From: Arctopsyche grandis
Lineage: Eukaryota; Arthropoda; Insecta; Trichoptera; Hydropsychidae
Length of the DNA stretch: 64,000 nucleotides
NCBI RefSeq assembly: GCF_051622035.1
Contig: NC_135364.1
Location: forward strand, 15,487,001 to 15,551,000
Direction: 5' to 3'
Shown: piece by piece, positions 25,271 through 34,538 of the stretch
Position numbering within the stretch: the first letter of the stretch is position 1
Layout of the letters: every line of letters starts with the position of its first letter
The notes under the pieces: generated by a model
What the model was told of the DNA's origin: nothing
The model's input: only the letters and a program-made list of their open reading frames with translations
Database searches by the model: none
Position numbers and translations under genes: made by a program

Positions 25271-25859
25271 CTGTCAAGACAGGTAGACCCAATTTATATA
25301 TGTATCCACGTGTACATTTCGTTCGTTCATGAACATACTAGTTTGTTCCAACGTGAACCCATCTGGCCAGTTATAGTGTACACAAAAGAACAAACTGACA
25401 AACGAATTAGTTTCTTCATGCACTATTAGGTATAAGTTTTAGTATTTTAAATGTTTATCCTATTCTCTCTGTATGATTGTATACTTACCCAGGATTTGAA
25501 TATTTTATTATAGCAGCATTGTAATGTGGTTTCCATAGGATTTCCCATTTAAATAATTGACGTTTTGACATCTCATAGTTTTTATTGCTAAAAGTTTCAA
25601 ACGATACACGTTGAGTCTATATGAAGATATGTATACATATGTTGAATGTTAGTACTAACTAAAACCAATATTTCATGTACGAACAAACAAGTGTGCTCAT
25701 GAACGAACCGGAATGAACAATTGGACTTTAACATGCATACATAGTTTATACTAATTTTTCTAATTAAAACAGAAAAATTGTCATTTATACTGATTTTCAG
25801 AAAGCAAACTTATTTACATAAATAAACATACAAATTAATAATTTTTGAAATATTTTATA

Positions 25860-26294
25860 CTAGTGGTTTTACCCGGCTTCGCACTCTATTGGTAATAAAT
25901 ACCACTTAAACATGGCTAATTTAATAGTAAACATTAATTTATTTTTTTATTCCGGAACTGAAACAGGAATCCGGATATTGAACTGAAAAAGGATTCCGGA
26001 TCATCCAGAACTGAAAAAGGAATTGGGATCTGAAACTGAAACAGTAATAGTGATCCAGAATTGAAAAAGGCATCCGGATCCGAAAATAAAAAATAGAATC
26101 CGGAACCGGAACTGAAAAAGTAATCCGGAAACGGAATTGAAATCGAAAGCGGAATCGATATCGTCGTCATAGAAAATTAGATTTTTTCGATAAAATCACG
26201 AATTCTACCACCCAAACCTTACATACATACATACATTAAACCTCACTTACACACATTAAACCTTACAAAGTCTCTTTCGAAATTATATATTAGA
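25860..26294 (-). mobile_element. Helitron-like element H4 with an internal minisatellite
   Basis: On the minus strand it starts A|TCTAATATATAATTTCG (26294 downwards) and ends CCGGGTAAAACCACTAG|T at 25860. About half of it (25950-26165) is a degenerate repeat of an ATCCGG...GAACTGAAAAAGG unit. Confidence 0.82.
25950..26165. repeat. Degenerate minisatellite inside Helitron H4
   Basis: Roughly 18-25 bp units built from AATCCGGA and GAACTGAAAAAG or GAAACTGAAACAG are repeated about ten times with variable spacing. The pattern is visible by eye, but the period is not exact. Confidence 0.75.
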
Positions 26295-26618
26295 TCAAAA
26301 TATATTTTGCACTCGAGTCGCAAGTGATCACAAATCAAGTATGTATATATTATTTTGTTTTTTGTAAATTCTAATATACCATTATTTATTGCTGATCATT
26401 TGCTATCATCATATACTCGTACATACATATGTACATATGTTTAATGAAATAAATATAAAAAAAGCAATTTAAAGAGTCTAATTAACTTTTTATCTACTCT
26501 GTAAACATATACATATACTCGCAAGTTAAAATACCAGTCCCCTACCTCACTGCTCTTGCAATTTTACAAAATGACTTATTCAAAGTTTACAACATGTATT
26601 TTTCTTTTTCGCTTTCAG

Positions 26619-27520
26619 TACAATTGCCGAAGGCATCCCTGTGGACAACCCTCACTTGGTGCTGCTCTTTTTCATGGCGCAATTGTTCCTCAGGGAGCTC
26701 GCCAAGTGCCACCGGCTGGTACAGCTAGTCCCTATGGACATGTCTGGCTATTATGGTAGGTAGATACATATATAGGTATATATACATATACCCGTATGGT
26801 GCGCTTGTGCTCATATATAATATTTTAAAACACATTTAATATACATGAATCGTTTTGTGCTCGTATTATATCCGTATCCAATAGCTTGTTTGAATTTATA
26901 CCAACTGATATGGGTTTAACATTTGATTGTTCAAAACTCTATTCATAATTGACACCCGAAATTTGCTTTGGATTAGCAACAGAACTGTGAATTGTTTCAC
27001 GGAGAATGATAATGGTTTGAAATATTCAAGGATATGAATATTATTATTTTATTTATGTGTTTACTCATTTATTGTTGATTTTCAATTTTTTTTCTAAATG
27101 ATCTAATCTTCAAATATTTACTCTTAAATTTTATTTTATTTCAGATAATAGAGCTGGTCCGTCAAATTTAGGTAATGTGATAAGTCAAATACTTCTATGC
27201 AAACAAATAACACCAGACTTCAACCAAGAGGAACTTTGTAGTATAACCAAAGATTCACAAGAAATAACGAGAATATTACAAGACTTGCAAGAATATATGC
27301 CACAGCAAGAAAACTACTTAGGTAAGCACGCAATAAACACATGTACATATATTATTTAGTATTCTGATTGCATTATATGACTAAAATTTTGTTTCTAGAA
27401 CGTAATGTGGCTTTGACCGGAGACGATGCCAATGCACAGTGGTCTGGCAAAGCACGACGGAGTTCGCTCTACAAGAATATGGGTCTGCTGTGTTGCATGT
27501 CGAGACCCAACTATCTCTGA
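26619..27520 (+). CDS. Last three coding exons of an unrecognised conserved-looking gene
   Basis: Exons are 26619-26755, 27145-27321 and 27399-27520 (stop TGA at 27518). Splice sites are clean: TTTCAG|, G|GTAGGT, TTTCAG|, G|GTAAGC, TTTCTAG|. Phases agree at both junctions. The 143-residue C-terminus begins TIAEGIPVDNPHLVLLFF, a helical hydrophobic stretch. A polar helix follows (EITRILQDLQEYMPQQENY), then a basic tail with adjacent cysteines (KARRSSLYKNMGLLCC). It ends SRPNYL. The basic/CC tail might be palmitoylated, which is inference. Upstream exons are not identified and probably lie far to the left. I do not recognise the family. The first exon is also open in another frame, but only this one stays in phase with the later exons. 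Confidence 0.7.
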
Positions 27521-27830
27521 GAGGAGCTGACGAGGAGTGCACGATTCACTCCCGCTGTTCGCTGCCTTGCAGTCAACTAACTAGTCAAATTAAACCACCG
27601 GAATTGTCGTCATCATTCACTTAAATAGTTTAATTTTACTATCGAATTAAATAGCATACATAAATAGTAGTCTTAAGCGTAGGATTCGTTTTGAGAACGC
27701 TCGCTAATCTAAAATAATAATTATAATATTAAAACAAAAAAACTAATTGTGTGGGATATCGTATACATATTTACTGACTGTGTGTTATTTATAAATTAAG
27801 TAATATAATAAAATACATAAACTGATTTTC
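27521..27830 (+). terminator. 3' UTR and polyadenylation signal of the gene ending at 27520
   Basis: AATAAA occurs at 27807-27812, about 290 bp after the stop codon, in AT-rich sequence. It is the best candidate for the mRNA end. Confidence 0.45.
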
Positions 27831-30017
27831 CATTTTATATCGTATGGATTGCACTATGAAGTTCTATTAATTAATATTCTTCATCTCATATTATGTCTAA
27901 CTCTAAATAAATTAATTTAAATGTCAATTTTCTCTTAACCGTTAACGTTAAAGGTTCCTTATAAAATTGTACTATTTCATGAAATTATTTAGTATATTAA
28001 TGTTTTATTTTAATAATTCTTAAATATCTATTTGCATTCATAAGACAAAATATCCAAAATATAATAATTGGTAATTAAAAATATTTTATTAAAACTTTAT
28101 ACCCAGTGGCGTGACAAGTGTTCCCAAAAGTCAGTACCTCGGGTCCAAAGAGGTCTTAATAGATCTCAAGTGCTAGTTTCAAGGAAAGCTTTTTTGACCA
28201 AATTATGTAAAAGTTTTCTTTTTATTACTTAGATCGTTCTACGTATAAACAGTAATTGAAAATAAGAAAAATGCTATATAAAAGTTGTAAAATCTATTGA
28301 TATATGCTTGAGAATAGGAATACATTTGCTTGTCCCGGACACATCAATGTCTTTAATTATGTATTTCTCAATTACTTATGGTTTATTAAAATTAAAACTA
28401 AACATACATAAATTAATTCTAAAATTTCAGAGGGAACCCTTGATAACATTTACTTATTGGTCATCGATTGGTTACGTCACTCTAAGTATTGGTGAAGTGG
28501 TATGATTAAATTTAAATGAAATGTATTTATTTCGAAAACATTTATAAATTTGGCTAAATTAGAAAAGATTTCTTGATATTTTAATAAATAAAATGGAATC
28601 GGGAACAAGTTGTACGTAGAGTTGTTGGTTTTATTCACGATCGAAATTCAATTATTAGAGACAATGTGATAGTTTGAATATGATATATTATTATATTAGG
28701 TAGATGAAATTATATTTTTATTATTTCGTTGACATTTTCATTTGAAAGTATTCATTATATGAATATTTATATTAAGCATATAAATCGTCCTGGGGAAGGA
28801 TGACGTTTTCTCATAAATAATATTATATTTATAATATTTTTCTCTAAATATCGTTATTTAGACTTATGTAGATCAATCTATAATCTATTATTGAACATAA
28901 ATAAATCCACACTACTTGTGGTAAATAAGAAATTTTAAATATGTATATATTTATTTGATCGTTTCATTATTAAATCAATAAAAATTACCATATCTTTACA
29001 ATTTTACTTATAAGTGTTACATAATTTATATGTTAAATTTTTCTCATAATTGATGTTGAATATTTTCGATACGTATGTATAATTTATCTATTATATTATG
29101 TATATTGTTTTATTGTACATATACCTATACATCCAAATGCTATCAATTTTGACTTACTTTTGATACTTAATTACCAAAAATATATAATATTTATATTGTT
29201 TCTACAGTTCCTGTTCTAATATGCATTATAATTAATGTCATGATACATTTTCTTATTTCAGAAGTGCAAAAATTTCAATTTACCAAAACCAATAATCACT
29301 TTCTCGGGTAGTTGCTGTTGCTATACAGTATAAATTCCATTTTAATATTTTCATGTGGATTTTATTTAATTTAAAAAATAAATGATTAGCTTATTTCAGG
29401 GAATAGAGAAGTTTTGATGATTCACATACGTATTCAGTTTTCAATAAAGCAGTATATTATATAAATAAACATATTTGATATTCAAATATTAGAATATTTA
29501 TATATGAAAAAAACATTTGGCTTTACTTTGTATAAATTGAAATGTGTATATAAATTATAAAAAGTATATGTATTAAAAAAATACCATTTCAAAGAGAGTC
29601 GGATTCTTATGTCTTGTGTAAAGTACACATAAACTTACTAAAAATTTTATTAAATATGTACACTAGTGTAGAAAAAAGTATATTCCAAAATAGTGCATAT
29701 TTATTATAAACCATTGAAAAACAGAAACCTTGATAAAAAAACTATTAATCCCTCAAAAAATTAAAATGCTTAATGATAGTGCTCTAGTAATTACTCTTTT
29801 TTTATTTTATCGTGTATTGCAGACTAAAATTAATGTGTATTATTTGTAAAGAGTAAAAATTTACTTTTATATGGTTGTGTCAATCAAAAATATAATAACT
29901 GAATTTTTTCCATGAAATTGTAAAATGATCATTTGTACTTTATGCGCATTGAGTATTTGAAAGCCTTTATTTTCAATTATCTGAGTTTCATGTTAGATAT
30001 ATGTACATACATATATG

Positions 30018-30093
<76 letters not shown>

Positions 30094-30638
30094 CATATAT
30101 ATACCTAAACATAATAAATAAATCAAAATACTAGAACTATCTCTAGTTCATTTCTATTTGATTTTATGGTAGGTTAGTTCAATTCATGTAATAGATAGAT
30201 TACATATTTTTAAAAATTCAACGTGACTTTCAGTGAAAACTTATATTTTACATTGCAAATTCATGCAAGGTTAGAATAATAGGAAACTGAATAATTACTT
30301 AGTTTTTTGTGATAAATTATATTTAAAACATAGTGAAAGTAAAATGTATTATATATTAATTATATTTAAATATTTATTTCCCCTAAGTTTCATTATATAC
30401 ATTTTTAAGAACCTATACAACTCTAAGGCGAGCTTTGATTTTTATATATTTTCTAATCATTTATCATATTCACAAAATAAATATAATTTAAAAATTTCTT
30501 CTAGTTTCTTTTTATATTTTTCCCACTAATATTTTAAAGGGATTGCTGAACTATGACCAATATAATAAATTACATTCATCTCATCCACAATTCTAGTCTA
30601 GTCCATACAATTTATTTCACAAGCACATAAATACATAT
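27831..30638. other. AT-rich intergenic stretch
   Basis: No exon is recognised. A (TA)n run lies at 30029-30090. CAGTGGCGTG at about 28106 matches the first ten bases of the hAT terminal repeat at 12029, but no partner end or target duplication was found. Confidence 0.5.
30029..30090. repeat. (TA)n microsatellite
   Basis: About 31 uninterrupted AT units. Confidence 0.95.
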
Positions 30639-31018
30639 TGTAACGCGACATTCTCCCCGTCGTCCCATAGGGCAACACTCGAAGACAGAGAGCGAGCCTC
30701 TCACCCGCCATCGACCGACGAAGAAAGATCTCTCCTGTGCACGTCTCCATGGGGAGACGGGGCCCAGAGCTCCACCATCATTGCTGAAGAACCGCTGTGA
30801 GGTCGAGTGTAGCATCACTCCCTCCCCTGAGTTCCAGCACAACGTCCCCTGTATTCCTCACGCCGTTTCCGGATAAACCTCAGTCGTGAGAGGACCGACC
30901 GACCAGAGGACCGCAGAGCCAGCTTCCCGACCACGAGGAAGCTGTTATCAACGATACGATTTGCAGTCAGGAACCCCACCGCGAGATCAGATAAGCACGC
31001 GTAAAACCGTTCGTTACA
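30639..31018. mobile_element. Solo LTR A, 380 bp
   Basis: It begins TGTAACG and ends CGTTACA (TG...CA, short inverted ends). It is flanked by ATAT at 30635-30638 and 31019-31022, a 4-bp duplication. Composition is far more GC-rich than the surroundings. No internal region or partner LTR is present, so it is a solo LTR left by recombination, most likely of a Ty3/gypsy-type element. Confidence 0.8.
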
Positions 31019-31321
31019 ATATGTATATACAAGAGAAAACTTGTGAAAATCGTTTAGTCCTAATTAATTCAATATTTTGACTGTCTCAAGTCTTTTGAAA
31101 TTATACATTGAGTAGTTTCAATAAAACTAATAGGATATATCACCAGAAAAAGTTTCTGAAGCAGATATTCAATGCAATTAAACTGTTCAAAAATTTGCTA
31201 CGAAAGACTGAATTCTTCTTCAATATACATAGATTCATTAAAACAAATTTATAGCGATCTTAATCCTTTATAAATTCAAAAAATATATTGAAGAAAAATT
31301 ATTTACAAAGTTACGTTTCAT

Positions 31322-31465
31322 AATACCGAGTTAACACGATACAGGTGCACTCATACCGAATACACTAATTTGGTCGCTCGGACGTTGCCACGTTACGAGT
31401 AACGTCCAAGTGACCAAATTAACGGAATCGGTCTAAGTGCACTCATATCGTATCAACCTGGTATT
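31322..31465. mobile_element. Small foldback element, about 144 bp
   Basis: Imperfect palindrome. AATACCGAGTTAACACGATAC and GGTGCACTCATA on the left pair with TAAGTGCACTCATATCGTAT and CCTGGTATTT on the right. The centre is GGACGTTGCC/ACGTCC. No coding capacity. Confidence 0.7.
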
Positions 31466-31475
31466 TGAAACATAT

Positions 31476-31859
31476 TGTTGCGTAGGGGTGGGTGGAGGAT
31501 CCAAGTAAAAGGCCAACAGTCGTTTCACAGCATTTATTGATGATTCAGGAGATACACGCAGTGTCACTGCTAAGTCCAGAATGAATTATATCGCCTACGT
31601 ACCGCCTTATAAAGGGTAGATCTCTCAGGATGCCTAATCTGTTTACCTGTTGTATAGTCACGTATTCGGATATGTATTTCCAAGACATTGGGTCTTCCCG
31701 TACCGATTCTGAGAAATAACTAATAACGGTCATTGTTTAGCCTAAATGCACTTAGAGTCCAGATATAATCTTTGGAAGTAAGTGCATGCATTTAGTTAAT
31801 CCGATAACAGATATCCGTTGGTCTAAGTGCAATTCGCTCAATCCGCGGCGTACGTAACA
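31476..31859. mobile_element. Solo LTR B, 384 bp
   Basis: It begins TGTTGCGTAG and ends TACGTAACA. It is flanked by ATAT at 31472-31475 and 31860-31863. TTTATT near the start suggests the element runs on the minus strand (AATAAA). It starts like LTR C (TGTTGCGT), but the bodies differ. Confidence 0.8.
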
Positions 31860-32310
31860 ATATCTTTGAAAATTTGTAATTCTAAGGAGCATTACATAAG
31901 TAATACCTACCATAAATATGCACAAATGTGTGCAACACACACAAGAATTGAAAGTCGAAAAAATTATATTCCTTAAAAAATACGATATATGCATTTAGGT
32001 TGTCTTGTATACTTGTGGATTGCTGTTGCAAGTTACAATTTGTAACGCACCCAAACTATAATTCGGGGAAATAACGGGATAGCAGGTATAGCTTTGGTCA
32101 ATCGGCCGATTTAAGTTTGCACACAGGCGGTCGAATTTTTAGGCGCGGCCCTGCAGCAATATATGTATATACGATACTTATGTATATATGTTACAGTGAA
32201 AGCATATTTCAAGTGAAAATATATTTTCACCGATTCAAGCAGTGAAAATGTATCAATGTATAAATTTAAACATAAAAAAAACCCCAATCTTAAATGAATT
32301 GGGCCAGCCC

Positions 32311-32340
32311 TTACTTAACCTAACCTATCCTAACCCTTAA
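32311..32340. repeat. Short degenerate CCTAA-type repeat
   Basis: AACCTAACCTATCCTAACCC reads as about four units of CCTAA, the complement of the common insect telomere unit TTAGG. It is short and imperfect, so this may be chance or part of the MITE. Confidence 0.4.
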
Positions 32341-32381
32341 ATAATACCAACCCAAACAATATAATCTTAAATGAATAAAAG

Positions 32382-32504
32382 TGTGGCGACCCCATAGAAG
32401 AGGGTGGCAACACCGGTCGCCATGGTTACGGCAGTGGAGCTGTCATTCGACCATTCGGCCCTAACTCGTGGGGGAGGAACTACCCTGTTCCCCCGAGACC
32501 CACA
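32382..32504 (+). repeat. 5' LTR of the TRIM
   Basis: 123 bp, TG...CA, identical base for base to 32766-32888 by eye. Confidence 0.93.
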
Positions 32505-32505
32505 G

Positions 32506-32523
32506 TGGTGACCCCGACGTGAT
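32506..32523 (+). other. Primer-binding site, complementary to tRNA-Trp 3' end
   Basis: An 18-base match starting with TGG, the complement of CCA, one base after the LTR. The assignment to tRNA-Trp comes from my knowledge of that tRNA's conserved acceptor and T-stem sequence. Confidence 0.8.
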
Positions 32524-32576
32524 AGACAGCGCGCACCCCCATCCCCCCTATTCTTCCCGACAATCTTGGAAACACG

Positions 32577-32765
32577 ATGTCCGACGGTGAAGCAGACAAC
32601 GGCGCCGCCGAAGCAGGCGGGGAGAACAAAATGCAGAACCACAGCAAGAAACTGGCCGACAAGCAACCACACGGACTGGCAGGAGAGTCCGGTGGCCAGC
32701 CCATCTGGACAGCTACATCCCGTAGTTGTCGCGACGGCTACGCAATGTCGCTGGGGAGGGAGTGA
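32577..32765 (+). CDS. Short ORF inside the TRIM, 62 codons
   Basis: It starts MSDGEADNGAAEAGGEN, is rich in Ala, Gly and Glu, and ends across the polypurine tract just before the right LTR. It may be the preserved start of a gag gene fused to 3' sequence, as seen in some miniature elements. It is too short for a functional capsid. Confidence 0.35.
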   Translation: MSDGEADNGAAEAGGENKMQNHSKKLADKQPHGLAGESGGQPIWTATSRSCRDGYAMSLGRE

Positions 32766-32888
32766 TGTGGCGACCCCATAGAAGAGGGTGGCAACACCGG
32801 TCGCCATGGTTACGGCAGTGGAGCTGTCATTCGACCATTCGGCCCTAACTCGTGGGGGAGGAACTACCCTGTTCCCCCGAGACCCACA
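32766..32888 (+). repeat. 3' LTR of the TRIM
   Basis: Identical to 32382-32504. It is preceded by a GGGGAGGGAG polypurine tract and followed by the AAAG target duplication. Confidence 0.93.
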
Positions 32889-33194
32889 AAAGCAACCCTA
32901 AAAATGTAACTGGTTATGATTTCACTGAAACGTCAGTGAAAATATATTTTAACTTGAAATATAATTTCACTGTGACATATACAATAAACATAGTGGTTAT
33001 GGTTGATAGTATGGGGGATGAACGAATGAGACGACTGGCATGTTAATGCACGTGTTTTATTTATGACAGCTGAAGGCAGAGTGAGGTAGCTAACTCCGAA
33101 CACAATCGAGTTGGTCCCCACTCACAGGAAGGTGACCAAACTCGACCATGTCGTATAGCGAGCCGCCACATCAGCTATTATTACTTCGCTATTA

Positions 33195-33965
33195 AGGTCT
33201 GTTCATACCTAGTCAGCACGTACCGACTTCAGCAGGTATCCGGCCGTACGAAAAGTATTCTTTGGTACATTATGTATGGGTATATTCATACCAACCGTCA
33301 CGTTTACGCCACGGCAGACTTACAGCAGTACCCGACATTTCCTGTTCATACCTTACAGCAACATCCGTAAACGTATCGTATCCGTTTTTTGGCCATAGTG
33401 GAAATATACACCCGAATTACGTGCCATGAGTCTGCCGCTTTGCTGTTTTGGACCAATGATCGATAGTGACAGTTGAGATCTGTTCAATCTTTCGACATGG
33501 TTTTGGCGCAAATATTAAAAAAAATTTTGTCCATCATCCACAAGCTCCTTATACAGTGTCCAAAACTCTCCTTCGGTTTTTCTATTTTTTAACATGGGAT
33601 GCACATCAAAACGCCTCCGTGCTTTTTTATTGCCTTCTTGAGCTTCTTCTTCCAACAACAGCGCGATTATACATAATTTTTCGTTCGATAAACGTCGAAA
33701 CATTTTTGCTGACTTGTATTCTGACGCGTAGCTACGAATGCACGTGTATGCGTTCATATTGCAAGTACTCGACAATACGACGTAAGCAATATTGCGCCGT
33801 ATCGTCATGGCCTCTAATGTATAAGTAAGTCGATTTTGCCTTGCACTCGGCCAAATTGCTGTAAACGTGACGTGACCGCGACGTGTAGGTAGATATGAAT
33901 ATAAATGTAATAAAATTACATATTTGAAACGGAGTCGTGCAGTGCTGTTAAGTATGAACAGACCT
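33195..33965. mobile_element. Harbinger-type element, 771 bp, with TTA target duplication
   Basis: The ends AGGTCTGTTCATACC and ...TATGAACAGACCT match the MITE at 21342-21549. The flanks are TTA (33192-33194 and 33966-33968). Inside, a second set of inverted ends (TATATTCATACC... near 33292 and ...TATGAATATA near 33905) suggests a second Harbinger element nested within the first. That inner part carries a transposase fragment. Confidence 0.8.
33515..33703 (-). pseudogene. Harbinger (HARBI1-like) transposase fragment
   Basis: The minus-strand frame contains LLLEEEAQEGNKKARRRF, VHPMLKNRKTEGEF and LYKELVDDGQNFF. This is the characteristic N-terminal region of PIF/Harbinger nucleases (RRRF.VHP...R...GEF.TLY.EL..D...FF). 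It stops at TAA right after FF, where family members continue into EYFRMS-like sequence. The catalytic DDE domain is absent. Confidence 0.75.
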
Positions 33966-34010
33966 TTAATAGGAAAATATTTTCCTGAATACAACTAAAG
34001 AAAACATTTG

Positions 34011-34231
34011 ATGGTTCGGTGATTACTAGTAAAATGAAGAAAACTGGTCACACCCGAAAATTGGTCACGAAAAAACTGGTCATACCCAAAAATGTGACCA
34101 TTTTTTAATTGTTGGGTGTGACCAGTTTTATTGCGACCAGTTTTAGTGTGACGGGTGACGACATGTGACCGATCTAGAGCGACCGGTTATCCTGTTACCG
34201 GTTCACATATGACTAGTAGTCCGTTTACCCA
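34011..34231. mobile_element. ACTAGT-type foldback family, copy A
   Basis: The inverted ends read ATGGTTCGGTGATTACTAGT on the left and ACTAGTAGTCCGTTTACCCAT on the right (imperfect). The inside is built of short inverted and direct units such as GTGACCAGTTTT and AAACTGGTCAC. Related copies lie at 38786-38875 and 40650-40857. This copy ends about 300 bp upstream of the Rip11 start codon. Confidence 0.75.
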
Positions 34232-34538
34232 TTTGAATCATAAAGAGTCGAATATTAATACTATTATAAAAGGAAAAGGCTAAAATTTTTTGGGCATAAT
34301 TTAATGTGATGGTTTTTTGCAATTTTTCCAAGTAATAAAAGACAGAAATAGTGCATAAAAGGTGGAATTTAATAAGTATATGCGGTCAGATGTTGTGTTG
34401 TTGACGTTGTCGCCATTGGTGTACACGTCAAAACATACAAAGCAAGTTGGCAGACGTGGGCGATGACACATTTCCCCGATCGCTGTCACTCCCTGTCACT
34501 GATCCGCCAAACAAACGATCGTCATCATCGTCGCCGTC

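Larger units (their letters stand above)
32382..32888 (+). mobile_element. Complete TRIM (miniature LTR retrotransposon), 507 bp
   Basis: Two identical 123-bp LTRs (32382-32504 and 32766-32888, TGTGGCG...GACCCACA) enclose 261 bp. The element is flanked by the 4-bp duplication AAAG (32378-32381 and 32889-32892). One base after the left LTR lies TGGTGACCCCGACGTGAT (32506-32523). This is the exact complement of the last 18 bases, with CCA, of animal tRNA-Trp, so it is a primer-binding site. Just before the right LTR lies GGGGAGGGAG, a polypurine tract. No polymerase is encoded. Identical LTRs point to very recent insertion, with enzymes from a Ty3/gypsy-type relative (inferred). Confidence 0.93.
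32181..32983. mobile_element. MITE with inverted ends, interrupted by a TRIM
   Basis: Left part: ATGTTACAGTGAAAGCATAT and TTTCAAGTGAAAATATATTTTC in sequence near 32187-32225. The complement of 32905-32983 carries TATGTCACAGTGAAAT, TTTCAAGTTAAAATATAT and CACTGA. The two parts are inverted relatives that flank the TRIM at 32382-32888. Once the TRIM is removed the host element is about 290 bp. Confidence 0.7.

Noticed and set aside
26619-26755. Alternative frame of this exon (YNCRRHPCGQPSLG...)
   Set aside because: It is open, but it does not stay in phase with the next two exons, whereas the chosen frame does.
28106-28115. hAT end CAGTGGCGTG
   Set aside because: Only ten bases match. No partner end and no 8-bp duplication were found nearby.
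32994-33170. Possible fourth solo LTR (TGGTTATGG...GCCGCCACA)
   Set aside because: Composition and a TTTATT resemble LTRs B and C, but the ends do not match each other and no target duplication is present.
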